From positions 1,606,501-1,670,500 of the forward strand of contig NZ_CP146232.1 in the NCBI RefSeq assembly GCF_037040815.1: a DNA stretch of 64,000 nucleotides, written 5' to 3'. Source of the stretch: Pararoseomonas sp. SCSIO 73927. GTDB taxonomy: Bacteria > Pseudomonadota > Alphaproteobacteria > Acetobacterales > Acetobacteraceae. Below the pieces are notes generated by a model that saw only the letters and a list, made by a program, of their open reading frames with translations, was not told the origin of the DNA and did not search any database. Both the position numbers and the translations under genes were made by a program. Below are positions 1 through 8,044 of the stretch, in pieces. Position 1 is the first letter of the stretch. Each line of letters starts with the position of its first letter.

Positions 1-89
1 CCGCCTGCCGGGGCCGGATTGACCCGTCGCACGAGGTGTATAGAGCTTCCCCGTCCCGCCGCCGGGACCCCCCAAGGAAAGGATCCGCC

Positions 90-1007
90 ATGCGCGCCTG
101 CTTCGTCGATGCCGGGGGCGCCCTGGCCGATGTGATGGAACGGCTCCACCGGCCGGGGGACATTCCCGTGGCGATCCACCGCAACCCCGACGTGACGCCG
201 GACGAGCTGCCCGGCGTGCTGGACGGCGCCGAGATCGCCATCATCGACCACACCAACTTCCCGACCGCCATCGCCAAGCGGTGCGCCGGACTGAAGCACG
301 TGGTCTTCCTCGGCACCGGCGCGCGCAGCTACATGAACCCGGAGGAGCTGGAGGCCGAGTGCGGCATCCAGCTCCACCTCATCCGCGGCTACGGCGACAC
401 CGCGGTGGCGGAGATGTCCTTCGCCCTGATGTGGGCCGCCGCCAAGGGCCTGGCCTACATGGACCGCGGCATCCGCGCCGGCCGCTGGGACCGCACGGAC
501 GGCATGGAGCTGACGGGCAAGACCGTCGGCCTCATCGGCTACGGCGGCATCGGGGCGGAGATGGCACGCCTGTGCCGCGGCGCCGGCATGAAGGTCCTGG
601 CCTGGAACCGAACCCCGCGCGAGGCCGAGGGCGTGACCTTCACCGACCTCGACACCCTGCTGGCCGAGAGCCACGTCGTCTCCCTGCACCTGCTGCTGAG
701 CGACGAGACGCGCGGCTTCCTCTCGGCCGAGCGCATCGCGAAGATCCGCCCCGGCGCCATCTTCATCAACACCGCCCGCGGCGCCATCACGGACGAGGCC
801 GCCCTGGCCGCCGCGGTGGAGAGCGGCGCGCTCCGCCATATCGGCCTGGACGTTTACGCCGAGGAGCCACTGCCCGCCGGGCACTTCCTCTCAAAGGTGG
901 AGAACGCGACGCTGGCGGCCCACTCCGCCTTCCGCACGCCGGAAGCCAGCGACAACCTGATCGAGGCGTCGCTGGAGCATTGCCGGCGGATCGCGCGGGA
1001 GGGGTGA
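90..1007 (+). CDS. D-isomer-specific 2-hydroxyacid dehydrogenase family protein
   Basis: A 305-residue cytosolic NAD(P)-dependent oxidoreductase expected to interconvert a 2-hydroxy acid and its 2-keto acid; the substrate cannot be read from the sequence. The central Rossmann motif GYGGIG lies near residue 150. It is followed by the family signature with the substrate-binding Arg in INTARG (about residue 226), the Glu in YAEEP (about 258) and the catalytic His in LAAHSAF (about 278). An in-frame ATG at 36 exists, but the ATG at 90 is preferred because AAGGAAAGG lies just upstream and the fold begins there. The next genes are an FAD amino-acid dehydrogenase and an Asp/Glu racemase, which suggests hydroxy or amino acid catabolism. 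Family is sure, substrate unknown. Confidence 0.85.
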   Translation: MRACFVDAGGALADVMERLHRPGDIPVAIHRNPDVTPDELPGVLDGAEIAIIDHTNFPTAIAKRCAGLKHVVFLGTGARSYMNPEELEAECGIQLHLIRGYGDTAVAEMSFALMWAAAKGLAYMDRGIRAGRWDRTDGMELTGKTVGLIGYGGIGAEMARLCRGAGMKVLAWNRTPREAEGVTFTDLDTLLAESHVVSLHLLLSDETRGFLSAERIAKIRPGAIFINTARGAITDEAALAAAVESGALRHIGLDVYAEEPLPAGHFLSKVENATLAAHSAFRTPEASDNLIEASLEHCRRIAREG

Positions 1008-1009
1008 GG

Positions 1010-1246
1010 CCAAGGGGCTCCGCCCCCTGGACCCCCGCCAGGAGCCTGAGGCTCCTGGACCTGCATCTGGCTGCCGCCACGTCGTCCTGACACGGGGTTG
1101 CGGCGTGATCCGCCCGGTTCTGCTTTTGCAGTCGCCTCGGCTCGACGAGCCGAGGCGCACCGTCAACCGGGTAAGACCAACTTGAAAAAGAAGATGATGG
1201 TGAGGGGTCCGGGGAGAGGAAGAATTCCTTCTTCCTCTCCCCGGGA
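1010..1246 (+). repeat. multi-hairpin intergenic element, copy 1 (order A-B-C-D)
   Basis: This copy fills the gap between two co-directional genes and begins 3 bp after the stop codon. Hairpin A is at 1010-1030, B at 1038-1058 (arms CCAGGAGCC and GGCTCCTGG), C at 1133-1157 (arms CGCCTCGGCTC and GAGCCGAGGCG, loop GAC) and D at 1208-1243 (14-bp core arms GGGGAGAGGAAGAA and TTCTTCCTCTCCCC, loop TTCC). The same order, spacing and linkers recur at about 5.1, 17.1, 21.1, 27.3, 30.9 and 61.7 kb. B and C stems differ from those copies on both arms. D ends about 35 bp before the next start codon. Confidence 0.9.
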
Positions 1247-1279
1247 CAGACCGCCACCGCAGGAAGAGGACCGGAACCC

Positions 1280-2545
1280 ATGACACGCCACGTCGCGGTG
1301 ATCGGTGCGGGCGTCGAGGGCGCGGCGAGCGCCATCGAGCTGCTCCGCGCCGGCCACCGCGTGACGATCCTGGAGCCGGGCACGCCGGGCGGCGAGCAGG
1401 CGGCGAGCTTCGGCAACGCGGGGTGGCTCTCCTCCCACTCCGTGCTGCCGCCGAGCGCGCCGGGGCTGTGGAGGAAGGTGCCGGGTTTCCTGTCCGATCC
1501 GCTGGGGCCGCTGGCGGTGCGGTGGGGGTATCTGCCGCGCGCCCTGCCGTGGCTGCTGCGCTACCTGGCCGCGGGATCGACCGAGGAGAAACTGCTGCGG
1601 ATCGCGCGGGCGCTGCGGCCCCTGCTGAAGGACAGCGCCGTGCTGCACACGCACCTGGCGGGCGAGGCGGGGGTGCCGGAGCTGATCGAGCACCGGGGGC
1701 TGATGAACGCCTGGCATTCCCGCGCGGGATTCGAGGCGGAAGCGATGGGCTGGCGCATCCGGCGGCAGGTCGGGATCGCGTGGCGGGAGATCGAGGGCGA
1801 GGCGCTGCGGGAGATCGAGCCGGACCTGGACCCGGCCTACACCTTCGCGGTGCTGGTGGAGGAGGCGGGGCGGTGCCTCTCTCCGGGGCGCTACGTCGCG
1901 GCGCTGGTGGCGCATGCGCAGGCGCAGGGGGCGGCGCTGCGGAAGGTGGCGGCCACAGGGCTGCGGCTGGAAGGGCGCGTGCTGCGGGGCGTCGCGCTCT
2001 CGGACGGCACGGTGCTGGAATGCGACGCGGCGGTGATCGCCTGCGGCATCCGCTCCGCGCCGCTGGCGGCGCAGGCGGGGGATCGCGTGCCGCTGCAGAC
2101 GGAGCGCGGCTACCACGTGATGCTGCGCGGGGCGAATGCGGGGCCGCGCCATTCCATCAGTCTCGGTGCGGCGAAGATGGTGGTGAACCCGATGGCGGAC
2201 GGGCTGCGCGCCGCCGGGCAGGTGGAGATCGCGGCGCTGGACGCGCCCCCGAACTGGAAGCGCGCGGAGATCCTGCGCGACCACCTGCTGCGCTCGTTCC
2301 CCGGCCTGCCCGATCCCTTTCCGGCCGACCGCGTCAGCATGTGGCTGGGCAACCGCCCGAGCACGCCGGACGGGATGCCGGTCCTCGCACCCTCCTCACG
2401 CTGCGCCGACGTGATCCACGCCTTCGGTCACGGCCATGTCGGGCTGGTGGCGGGGCCGCGCACCGGGCGTATCGTGTCCCAGCTCCTCTCCGGCCAGGCG
2501 CCGGAGATCGACATCGCGCCCTTCTCCCCCACCCGCTTCCGGTAG
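1280..2545 (+). CDS. FAD-dependent D-amino acid dehydrogenase-like oxidoreductase (DAO family)
   Basis: A 421-residue flavoprotein of the DAO/DadA family, expected to oxidise an amino acid to an imino acid and pass electrons to the respiratory chain. The N-terminal dinucleotide-binding motif GAGVEG is at about residues 9-14 and is followed by the usual strand ending in ILEPG. The C-terminus carries the family's FAD-closing stretch GHGHVGLVAGP (about 386-396). The ATG at 1280 follows an AGGAAGAGGA ribosome-binding site. The stop is 7 bp before the next start, so it is probably co-transcribed with the racemase-like gene. That pairing fits D-amino acid use, although the exact substrate is not determined. 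Confidence 0.8.
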   Translation: MTRHVAVIGAGVEGAASAIELLRAGHRVTILEPGTPGGEQAASFGNAGWLSSHSVLPPSAPGLWRKVPGFLSDPLGPLAVRWGYLPRALPWLLRYLAAGSTEEKLLRIARALRPLLKDSAVLHTHLAGEAGVPELIEHRGLMNAWHSRAGFEAEAMGWRIRRQVGIAWREIEGEALREIEPDLDPAYTFAVLVEEAGRCLSPGRYVAALVAHAQAQGAALRKVAATGLRLEGRVLRGVALSDGTVLECDAAVIACGIRSAPLAAQAGDRVPLQTERGYHVMLRGANAGPRHSISLGAAKMVVNPMADGLRAAGQVEIAALDAPPNWKRAEILRDHLLRSFPGLPDPFPADRVSMWLGNRPSTPDGMPVLAPSSRCADVIHAFGHGHVGLVAGPRTGRIVSQLLSGQAPEIDIAPFSPTRFR

Positions 2546-2552
2546 GCCGCCC

Positions 2553-3305
2553 ATGACCGCCATTCCCGCCCCATCCCCCCGCCGCGGCGTCGCGAAGGGC
2601 GGCAAGGCGCTCTACGGCGTGCCGCTGGGCATCCTCATGCTAGAGGCGCGCTTCCCTCGGATCTACGGGGACATGGGCAACGGCACCACCTGGCCCTTCC
2701 CCGTGCTCTACCGCCTCGTCCGCGGCGCCAGCCCGGAGAAGGTGGTGCTGAACGGCGCCGCCGGCCTGATGGACGACTTCATCGAGGCCGCGCGCGACCT
2801 CGTCTCCCAGGGCGCCGAGGCCATCACCACCAATTGCGGCTTCCTCTCCCTGTTCCAGCGCGAGATCGCGGCGGCCGTCGGCGTTCCCGTCGCCACCTCC
2901 AGCCTCATGCAGGTGCCCTGGGTGCAGGCGATGTTGCCGCCCGGCCAGCGCGTCGGCCTCGTCACCGTCTCCGGCGGCAGCCTGACGCCGAGGCACCTGG
3001 AGGCCGTGGGCGTGCCCCTCGACATCCCGATGGAGGGCACGGAGAGCGGCCGCGAGTTCTTCCGTGTCCTCATCAAAGCCGAGAAGGACGACATGGACGT
3101 GGACCTGGCGGAGAGGGACGTGGTGGAGGCCGCCGAGCGCCTCGTCGCCCGCCACCCGGATGTCGGGGCCATCGTGCTGGAGTGCACGAACATGCCGCCC
3201 TACGCCGCCGCCGTGCAGCGCGCGACCGGGCGGCCGGTCTACGACATCTACTCGATGATCACCTACTTCCACGCCGGGCTGCGGCCGCGGGACTTCGCGA
3301 GGTGA
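2553..3305 (+). CDS. Aspartate/glutamate/hydantoin racemase-superfamily protein
   Basis: A 250-residue cytosolic protein of the Asp/Glu/hydantoin racemase superfamily, where two cysteines act as the acid-base pair. Cys95 lies in TTNCGF and Cys211 in LECTNMPPY, which matches the paired-cysteine layout. The PWVQAM stretch between them also fits the family's aspartate-racemase-like branch. The start at 2553 is 7 bp after the preceding stop; an earlier in-frame start would overlap the dehydrogenase heavily. Its place after an amino-acid dehydrogenase suggests that it supplies D- or L-enantiomers. Other members of the superfamily are maleate isomerases or decarboxylases, so racemase activity is an inference. 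Confidence 0.8.
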   Translation: MTAIPAPSPRRGVAKGGKALYGVPLGILMLEARFPRIYGDMGNGTTWPFPVLYRLVRGASPEKVVLNGAAGLMDDFIEAARDLVSQGAEAITTNCGFLSLFQREIAAAVGVPVATSSLMQVPWVQAMLPPGQRVGLVTVSGGSLTPRHLEAVGVPLDIPMEGTESGREFFRVLIKAEKDDMDVDLAERDVVEAAERLVARHPDVGAIVLECTNMPPYAAAVQRATGRPVYDIYSMITYFHAGLRPRDFAR

Positions 3306-3316
3306 TCGCGGGCGGG

Positions 3317-3512
3317 CCAAGGGAGGGGAGAAGGACTTCTCCCCTCCCTTGGATCCCACCCCTCATCTTCTTCTGAGAGGCTGCCGCGAAATGCGGAACT
3401 TGCGGTTCGCCGAGGGTTATCGACCCTCGGCGCGGGACAGGTCCGCCGGGACCAACGGATAGAAAAAGATGAGTGGAGGTCCAGGGGGAGAGAATTCCTT
3501 CTCTCCCCCTGG
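3317..3512. repeat. two-ended hairpin element (form II) between convergent genes
   Basis: Three perfect inverted repeats lie between the racemase-like gene (+) and hldE (-). They are at 3317-3352 (16-bp arms CCAAGGGAGGGGAGAA and its complement, loop GGAC), 3408-3432 (C-type, arms CGCCGAGGGT and ACCCTCGGCG) and 3481-3512 (14-bp arms CCAGGGGGAGAGAA and its complement, loop TTCC). T-rich tracts follow the first hairpin on the + strand (around 3361-3374) and the last hairpin on the - strand (complement of 3461-3468). A D-type hairpin at each end makes a natural bidirectional terminator. Form II shares the C position and the GCTGCCGCG linker with the larger element. Confidence 0.85.
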
Positions 3513-3523
3513 GGCCACAAGCA

Positions 3524-4969
3524 CTACCCCGCCCGGCTCCGCTCGATGATCCGCGTCGTGGACCGCCCGGGCACGAGGTCGATCAGCGCCACCCGCCCGC
3601 CGCGCGCGCGCACCACATCGGCGCCCACCACCTGGTCCTCCCGGTAGTCGGCGCCCTTGAACAGCACGTCCGGCTGCAGGCGGGTGATGAGTTCCAGCGG
3701 CGTGTCCTCGCCGAAGGCGAGCACGAGGTCCACGGATTGCAGGGCGGCGATCACGGCCAGCCTGTCCTCCAGCCCGTTCACCGGGCGGGTGGGGCCCTTC
3801 AGGCGGCGCACGCTGTCATCCGTGTTCACGGCCACCACCAGCCGGTCGCAGGCGGCGCGGCAGGCCTGGAGCATGGTGACATGGCCGCGGTGGAGAATAT
3901 CGAAGCAGCCATTGGTGAAGCCGATCGTCAGGCCGCGCCGGCGCCAGTTGTCCAGCACGGGGACGGCGCCGTCGGGGGAGGCGGCGATCTTGCCGGCGAT
4001 GTCGGTGTTCTCGCTCTCCTCCGCCTCCAGCGCGGCGGTCAGCTCCGCCACGTCCAGCGTCGCGGTGCCGAGCTTGCCGACGACGACGCCGGCAGCGGCG
4101 TTGGCGATCCGCATGGCGCGCGGCAGGGGCTGGCCGGCGGCCACCGCCAGGGCGGCGACGGCGATCACCGTGTCGCCGGCGCCGGAGACGTCGAAGACCT
4201 CCTTCGCGTGGGCGGGAACGGAGTGGACGCCGCCATCGGCCTCCACCAGCAGCATCCCCTTCTCGGAACGGGTGACGAGGATCGCGCCGGCCCCCGCGGG
4301 GCCGAGCAGGGCGCGGGCGGCCTCGGCGATCTCGCCCTCCGTCTCCAGCGCGCGGCCGGCGGCGGCGCGCAGCTCCTTCAGGTTGGGGGTCAGCACGGTG
4401 GCGCCGGCGTAGAAGCCGAAATCGTGCCGCTTGGGGTCCACCAGCACTGGCAGACCGAGGCCGCGCGCCGTGTCGATGGCGTGGCGCACCACCTCCTCCC
4501 CCAGCACGCCCTTGGCGTAGTCGGAGAGAACGAGGGCGTGGCAGCCCGGCAGCAGGGCGTCCACCCGGCCGCGGATGGCGGCGATGTCGGCCGCCTCGAT
4601 CGGGGCCGTCACCTCCTCGTCCAGCCGCACCACGTGCTGGTGGCCGGCGATGATGCGGGTCTTGGCGCTGGTGGGGCGGGTGGAGGAGGGGACCAGGGCG
4701 TCCTCCAGCCCCGGCGTGCCGGCGATCAGCGCCGCCAGCTCCCGCCCCGCCGCGTCCCCCCCCGCCACGCCCACCAGCACCGCCGCCCCGCCGAGAGAGG
4801 CGATGTTGCGCGCCACGTTGCCCGCGCCGCCGAGCATGGCGCGGCTGTCGCCCATCCGCACCACAGGCACCGGCGCCTCCGGCGAGATGCGCTCCACCCG
4901 GCCGTAGTGGAACCGGTCCAGCATGACGTCGCCGAGGCAGAGGATGCGCCGGCCGCCGAAATCGATCAT
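3524..4969 (-). CDS. hldE: Bifunctional D-glycero-beta-D-manno-heptose-7-phosphate kinase / heptose-1-phosphate adenylyltransferase
   Basis: HldE (RfaE) carries out two steps of ADP-heptose synthesis for the LPS inner core: phosphorylation at C1 of heptose-7-phosphate and, after the GmhB step, adenylylation. At 481 residues it has the length of the fused enterobacterial enzyme. The N-terminal PfkB-type kinase domain (about 1-325) starts with LCLGDVMLD and holds the catalytic motif SGAGDT. The C-terminal nucleotidyltransferase domain begins near residue 350 with GFTNGCFDILHRGH, containing the HxGH motif. The ATG at 4969 has a GGAGGGG ribosome-binding site. The next heptose step, hldD, lies on the other side of the AGE epimerase gene. 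Confidence 0.96.
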   Translation of the reverse strand: MIDFGGRRILCLGDVMLDRFHYGRVERISPEAPVPVVRMGDSRAMLGGAGNVARNIASLGGAAVLVGVAGGDAAGRELAALIAGTPGLEDALVPSSTRPTSAKTRIIAGHQHVVRLDEEVTAPIEAADIAAIRGRVDALLPGCHALVLSDYAKGVLGEEVVRHAIDTARGLGLPVLVDPKRHDFGFYAGATVLTPNLKELRAAAGRALETEGEIAEAARALLGPAGAGAILVTRSEKGMLLVEADGGVHSVPAHAKEVFDVSGAGDTVIAVAALAVAAGQPLPRAMRIANAAAGVVVGKLGTATLDVAELTAALEAEESENTDIAGKIAASPDGAVPVLDNWRRRGLTIGFTNGCFDILHRGHVTMLQACRAACDRLVVAVNTDDSVRRLKGPTRPVNGLEDRLAVIAALQSVDLVLAFGEDTPLELITRLQPDVLFKGADYREDQVVGADVVRARGGRVALIDLVPGRSTTRIIERSRAG

Positions 4970-5065
4970 CCCACCCCTCCTGACGGGCGCGGCTGCATAG
5001 AGCAGATCGGCGCGGGGCGGAAATGCCGGGGATCGGCGGGGCCTTGGGGCAGTCCTGGGCTGTCG

Positions 5066-5312
5066 GTCCGTGGCCAGGGAGAGGAAGAAGGAATTCTTCC
5101 TCTCCCCGGACCCCTCACCATCATCTTCTTCTAGAAGTTGGTTTCACCCTGTTGACGGTGCGCCTCGGGTCGAGGACCCGAGGCGACTGCAGCGGCAGGA
5201 AGAAGCCCCTCACGAGGAGACACCGTCTCAGGACGGCGAGGCGGCAGCCAGAAGGGGATCCAAGGGCCTCAGGCCCTTGGCGGGGGTCCAGGGGGCAGAG
5301 CCCCTTGGGGCA
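5066..5312 (-). repeat. multi-hairpin intergenic element, copy 2 (reverse, D-C-B-A on the + strand)
   Basis: The reverse-oriented copy lies upstream of hldE and at the 3' end of the AGE-family gene. On the + strand, D is at about 5075-5110 with GGAATTC at its centre, C at 5160-5185, a small CCGTC/GACGG hairpin at 5223-5236, B at 5260-5280 (arms CCAAGGGCC and GGCCCTTGG) and A at 5288-5309. On the strand of the AGE gene, hairpin A comes first, so the element again has its A end on a gene 3' end. The AGE reading frame runs into A and stops inside B at 5269. Confidence 0.9.
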
Positions 5313-6399
5313 GCCCGCCCGCCCCCCGCGCCACAAGGATGCCGGCGGTGAGGTGGTAGAGGCTGCTGGCCGGGGCGGGCTCGTCCAGGGGTTGGCCGGA
5401 GGGACCCAGCCGCTCGAACCACAGGCCGGGTGGGGCGCCGGCGACGTGCCGGGCCAGGGCAGCAAGGGCTTCGGCCTGCCGCGCCGGGGTGCGGTCGGTT
5501 CGCAGCGCCTCGGCCTTCAGCCGCTCCGTCTGCGGCCAGAGGCGGAAACCCGCCTCCTTCACCGCACCGTCGCTCCACACCGCGTCCACCGCCGCACCGT
5601 GGCGCAGGCCCTTCGCGTCGAGGTGGGCGAGGAGGCGCGCGCCATCCCCTGGCGGGCCGCCGAGGCGCTCAAGCCAGCCCAGCAGCCAGGCCCATTCGGC
5701 GTGGTGGCCGGGTTCCCAGGCGAAGCGGCCGCCCTCCAGCACCGGGCGGAGGCCGTCATCGAAGTACTCGGGCAGGGCGCCGGTCGCGGGGTCCAGCAGC
5801 CGGTCCTTGAAGAGGCGGGCCAGGGCCGTGGCGCGATCGAGGAACACCGCCTCGCTGAAGACCTCGAAGGCGGCGAGGCAGGCTTCCAGCAGGTGCATGT
5901 GCGGGTTTTGCCGGCGCGGCAGGGTGGCGGGCAGACCCTCCGCGTAGCCGCCGGCCGGGTGCGCCAGCTTCTGGTCAAGGAAGTTCAGAAGCGTCAGCGC
6001 CTCCTGCCGAAGCGGCTCTGCCGGTAGGACCCGGGCGGCGCTGGAGAGCGCCAGCAGGACGAAAGCGTGGTCGTACAGGTCCCGCCGCCCGTCCAGCACC
6101 GCCCCGTCCAGCCCGTAGCGCCAGGGGTAGCCGCCATCCTCCCCCCGCGCCCGGCGCAGGAAGCCGATCCCGGTCTCCACCGCCTCGCCGGCCCGCGGCA
6201 GCCCGGCCCCGTGCGCGGCGGAGAAGGCGAAAACCTGCCGCGTCACCACCCGCAGCCGCCGGAAATCTGCGGGGCAGCGGGCCGTGCCCATCTCCAGGCA
6301 CTCGTGGAAGCCGCCCCGGTCCCAGTCCACGCCGCGGTCCAGCCAGAACGGCCAGGCCGTGTCCCGCAGCCAGATCCAGGCGTCGTCCAGGGTTTGCAT
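5269..6399 (-). CDS. AGE-family (N-acylglucosamine 2-epimerase / mannose isomerase-like) sugar epimerase
   Basis: A 376-residue protein of the AGE superfamily, an alpha6/alpha6-barrel that epimerises or isomerises hexoses or acylhexosamines. Typical landmarks are RRDLYDHAFVLLAL (around residue 105), NPHMHLLEA (around 165) with the active-site histidine, and EPGHHAEWAW (around 230) with the second conserved histidine. It lies between hldE (downstream on the same strand) and hldD (divergent), so a role in LPS sugar supply is plausible but not shown. Oddity: the last 14 or so residues, rich in Pro and Gly, are encoded by hairpins A and B of the adjacent repeat, and the stop codon lies inside that repeat, so the native C-terminus was probably replaced. 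Confidence 0.82.
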   Translation of the reverse strand: MQTLDDAWIWLRDTAWPFWLDRGVDWDRGGFHECLEMGTARCPADFRRLRVVTRQVFAFSAAHGAGLPRAGEAVETGIGFLRRARGEDGGYPWRYGLDGAVLDGRRDLYDHAFVLLALSSAARVLPAEPLRQEALTLLNFLDQKLAHPAGGYAEGLPATLPRRQNPHMHLLEACLAAFEVFSEAVFLDRATALARLFKDRLLDPATGALPEYFDDGLRPVLEGGRFAWEPGHHAEWAWLLGWLERLGGPPGDGARLLAHLDAKGLRHGAAVDAVWSDGAVKEAGFRLWPQTERLKAEALRTDRTPARQAEALAALARHVAGAPPGLWFERLGPSGQPLDEPAPASSLYHLTAGILVARGAGGLPQGALPPGPPPRA

Positions 6400-6490
6400 C
6401 GCGGGCCCCGGCTTAGACCCGGGGCGAAGGGGGTGGCAATCCGGCCCCCTCTGGCTAAGAGGCGGGCGGGATTAGGAAGGGGGCCGCCCG

Positions 6491-7474
6491 ATGCTGCTAC
6501 TGACCGGGGCCGCGGGCTTCATCGGATCGAACCTGTTGGCCCGCCTCAACGCCGAGGGCCGGGCGGATGTGGTGATCTGCGACGCCCTCGGCACCGAGGG
6601 CAAGTGGCGCAACCTGCGCGCCCACGAATTCGCGGACTTCGTGCCGATCGATGACCTGGAAGCCTGGCTGGCCCGCGCCCCGGCGTTCGACGGCGTGATC
6701 CACCTGGGCGCCAACTCCGACACCACCGCCACCGACGGCGACGAGGTGATGCGACACAACTTCGCCGCCTCCCTCACCCTCTGGCGCCACTGCGCCGCCA
6801 CCGGCACGCCTTTCCTCTACGCCTCCTCCGCCGCCACCTACGGCAACGGCGATCAGGGCTTTGAGGACCGGGACGACCCCGCCTCCCTCGCCACCCTCCA
6901 ACCCCTCAACCTCTACGGCTGGAGCAAGCACGTTTTCGACCGGCGCGTGGCGCGCATCGTGGAAGCGCGTGAGGCGGCCCCGCCCCGCTGGTACGGGCTG
7001 AAATTCTTCAACGTGTACGGCCCGAACGAGTACCACAAGGGCCACATGCGCAGCGCCGTCCACAACATCACGGAGGCCGTGCTGCGCGGCGAACCTGCCC
7101 GCCTCTTCGCCTCCGACCGGCCGGACATCAGGGATGGCGGCCAGTCCCGCGATTTCGTTTGGGTGGACGACATCTGCGACGTCATCCTCTGGCTGCTGAA
7201 CGGCAACGCGGCGTCCGGCCTCTACAACATCGGCGCCGGGCAGGCCCGCAGCTTCGCGGACCTCGCCCGCGCCGTCTTCGCCGCCCTCGGGAAGCCGCCG
7301 GAAATCGAGTTCTTCCCGATGCCGGAGACCCTGCGCGGCCGATACCAGTACTGGACGGAGGCGAACCTCACGAAGCTCCGCCGCGTCGGGTACAACGCGC
7401 CGATGACAGGGCTGGAGGACGGGGTCGCCCGCTACGTGCAGGGGTTCCTGACGCGGGAGGACCGGTACCGCTGA
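6491..7474 (+). CDS. hldD: ADP-L-glycero-D-manno-heptose 6-epimerase
   Basis: HldD (RfaD) makes the last step of ADP-heptose synthesis, inverting C6 of ADP-D,D-heptose to give the L,D form used by LPS core heptosyltransferases. It is a 327-residue short-chain dehydrogenase-type epimerase with bound NADP. The glycine motif GAAGFIGSN is at residues 6-14, the SSAATYG segment carries the catalytic Ser/Thr, and YGWSK (about 144-148) gives the Tyr and Lys. The heptose-epimerase-specific stretches NVYGPNEYHKGHM and ARSFADLA are present. It is transcribed away from the AGE gene with a 91-bp gap that must hold both promoters. Confidence 0.96.
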   Translation: MLLLTGAAGFIGSNLLARLNAEGRADVVICDALGTEGKWRNLRAHEFADFVPIDDLEAWLARAPAFDGVIHLGANSDTTATDGDEVMRHNFAASLTLWRHCAATGTPFLYASSAATYGNGDQGFEDRDDPASLATLQPLNLYGWSKHVFDRRVARIVEAREAAPPRWYGLKFFNVYGPNEYHKGHMRSAVHNITEAVLRGEPARLFASDRPDIRDGGQSRDFVWVDDICDVILWLLNGNAASGLYNIGAGQARSFADLARAVFAALGKPPEIEFFPMPETLRGRYQYWTEANLTKLRRVGYNAPMTGLEDGVARYVQGFLTREDRYR

Positions 7475-7478
7475 CGGA

Positions 7479-7747
7479 CCAGGGGGAGGGAGAAGGAATT
7501 CTCCCTCCCCCTGGAACCCCCGCCCTCATCTTTTTCTTCAGGGCTGCCGCGGAATGCGGAGCTGGCGGATCGCCGAGCGGCCACGCCGCTCGGCGCAGGA
7601 CAGGGCCGCTCGTGCCGACCTCGAATCAGGGAGGGAGCTTCGCGGAACAGCCCCGCCTTCCGCGGCAGCCACCGGGAAGAAGATGATGGGGTCCAGGGGA
7701 AGAATTTCTTCTTCCCCTGGTGGTGGGTCCGGGAGGCGAAGCCTCCC
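7479..7747. repeat. hairpin element, form II, with extra arm, between hldD and a convergent gene
   Basis: Four perfect inverted repeats follow hldD. They are at 7479-7514 (16-bp arms CCAGGGGGAGGGAGAA and complement, loop GGAA), 7571-7595 (C-type, arms CGCCGAGCGGC and GCCGCTCGGCG), 7693-7720 (12-bp arms CCAGGGGAAGAA and TTCTTCCCCTGG, loop TTTC) and 7731-7747 (GGGAGGC/GCCTCCC). The first is followed by CATCTTTTTCTT, and the third is preceded by GAAGAAGATGATGG, which reads as a pyrimidine tract on the other strand. The linkers GCTGCCGCGG (7544-7553) and CCGCGGCAGC (7659-7669) are complementary and could close a larger structure around the C hairpin. Confidence 0.85.
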
Positions 7748-7753
7748 GAAGGC

Positions 7754-7981
7754 TCACCCCACCTTCGCGCCGCCCGGACGGGGCACGCTGATGACGAAAA
7801 GGCGGTGGTTGGCGATGTCGATGTTGCGCCGCGCTTTCTCGTTCCACACGCGGTCGGCGGTCTTCTCGTCGGTGTAGGGGCCGTAGCTTTCCTCGGTGCC
7901 GGGCTCCAGCGTGCTGAAGGTGGCGTCCGTGAAGATGCCGCCCCAGATGAAGTGCAGCTTGGGGTAGGAGGTGTCGGGCAT
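7754..7981 (-). CDS. DUF4170 family small protein
   Basis: A 75-residue soluble protein of unknown function. The sequence, with WGGIFTDATFSTLEPGTEE and a following YGPYTDEKTADRVWNEKA block, matches my memory of the alphaproteobacterial DUF4170 family, which are short single-domain proteins of this size. No signal peptide, metal motif or membrane segment is visible. The gene lies alone between two hairpin regions, with its stop 7 bp from the form II element that ends the convergent hldD gene. Codon usage is like that of its neighbours. Confidence 0.7.
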   Translation of the reverse strand: MPDTSYPKLHFIWGGIFTDATFSTLEPGTEESYGPYTDEKTADRVWNEKARRNIDIANHRLFVISVPRPGGAKVG

Positions 7982-8044
7982 GGCTTCGGCTCGGCGCTGT
8001 TGCGGCGCAGCACATAGGCCCGCGGCGCGGGATTGCCAAACCCG

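Noticed and set aside
19..46. Possible promoter TTGACC with TATAGA before the first gene
   Set aside because: The spacer would be only 14 bp (or 16 bp to a poorer -10), and the left edge of the window hides the context.
5063..5312. Short peptides such as [12 protein letters not shown] and ALPPGPPP-like strings recurring at several loci
   Set aside because: They are translations of hairpins A and B of the intergenic element in different frames, and not a protein family.
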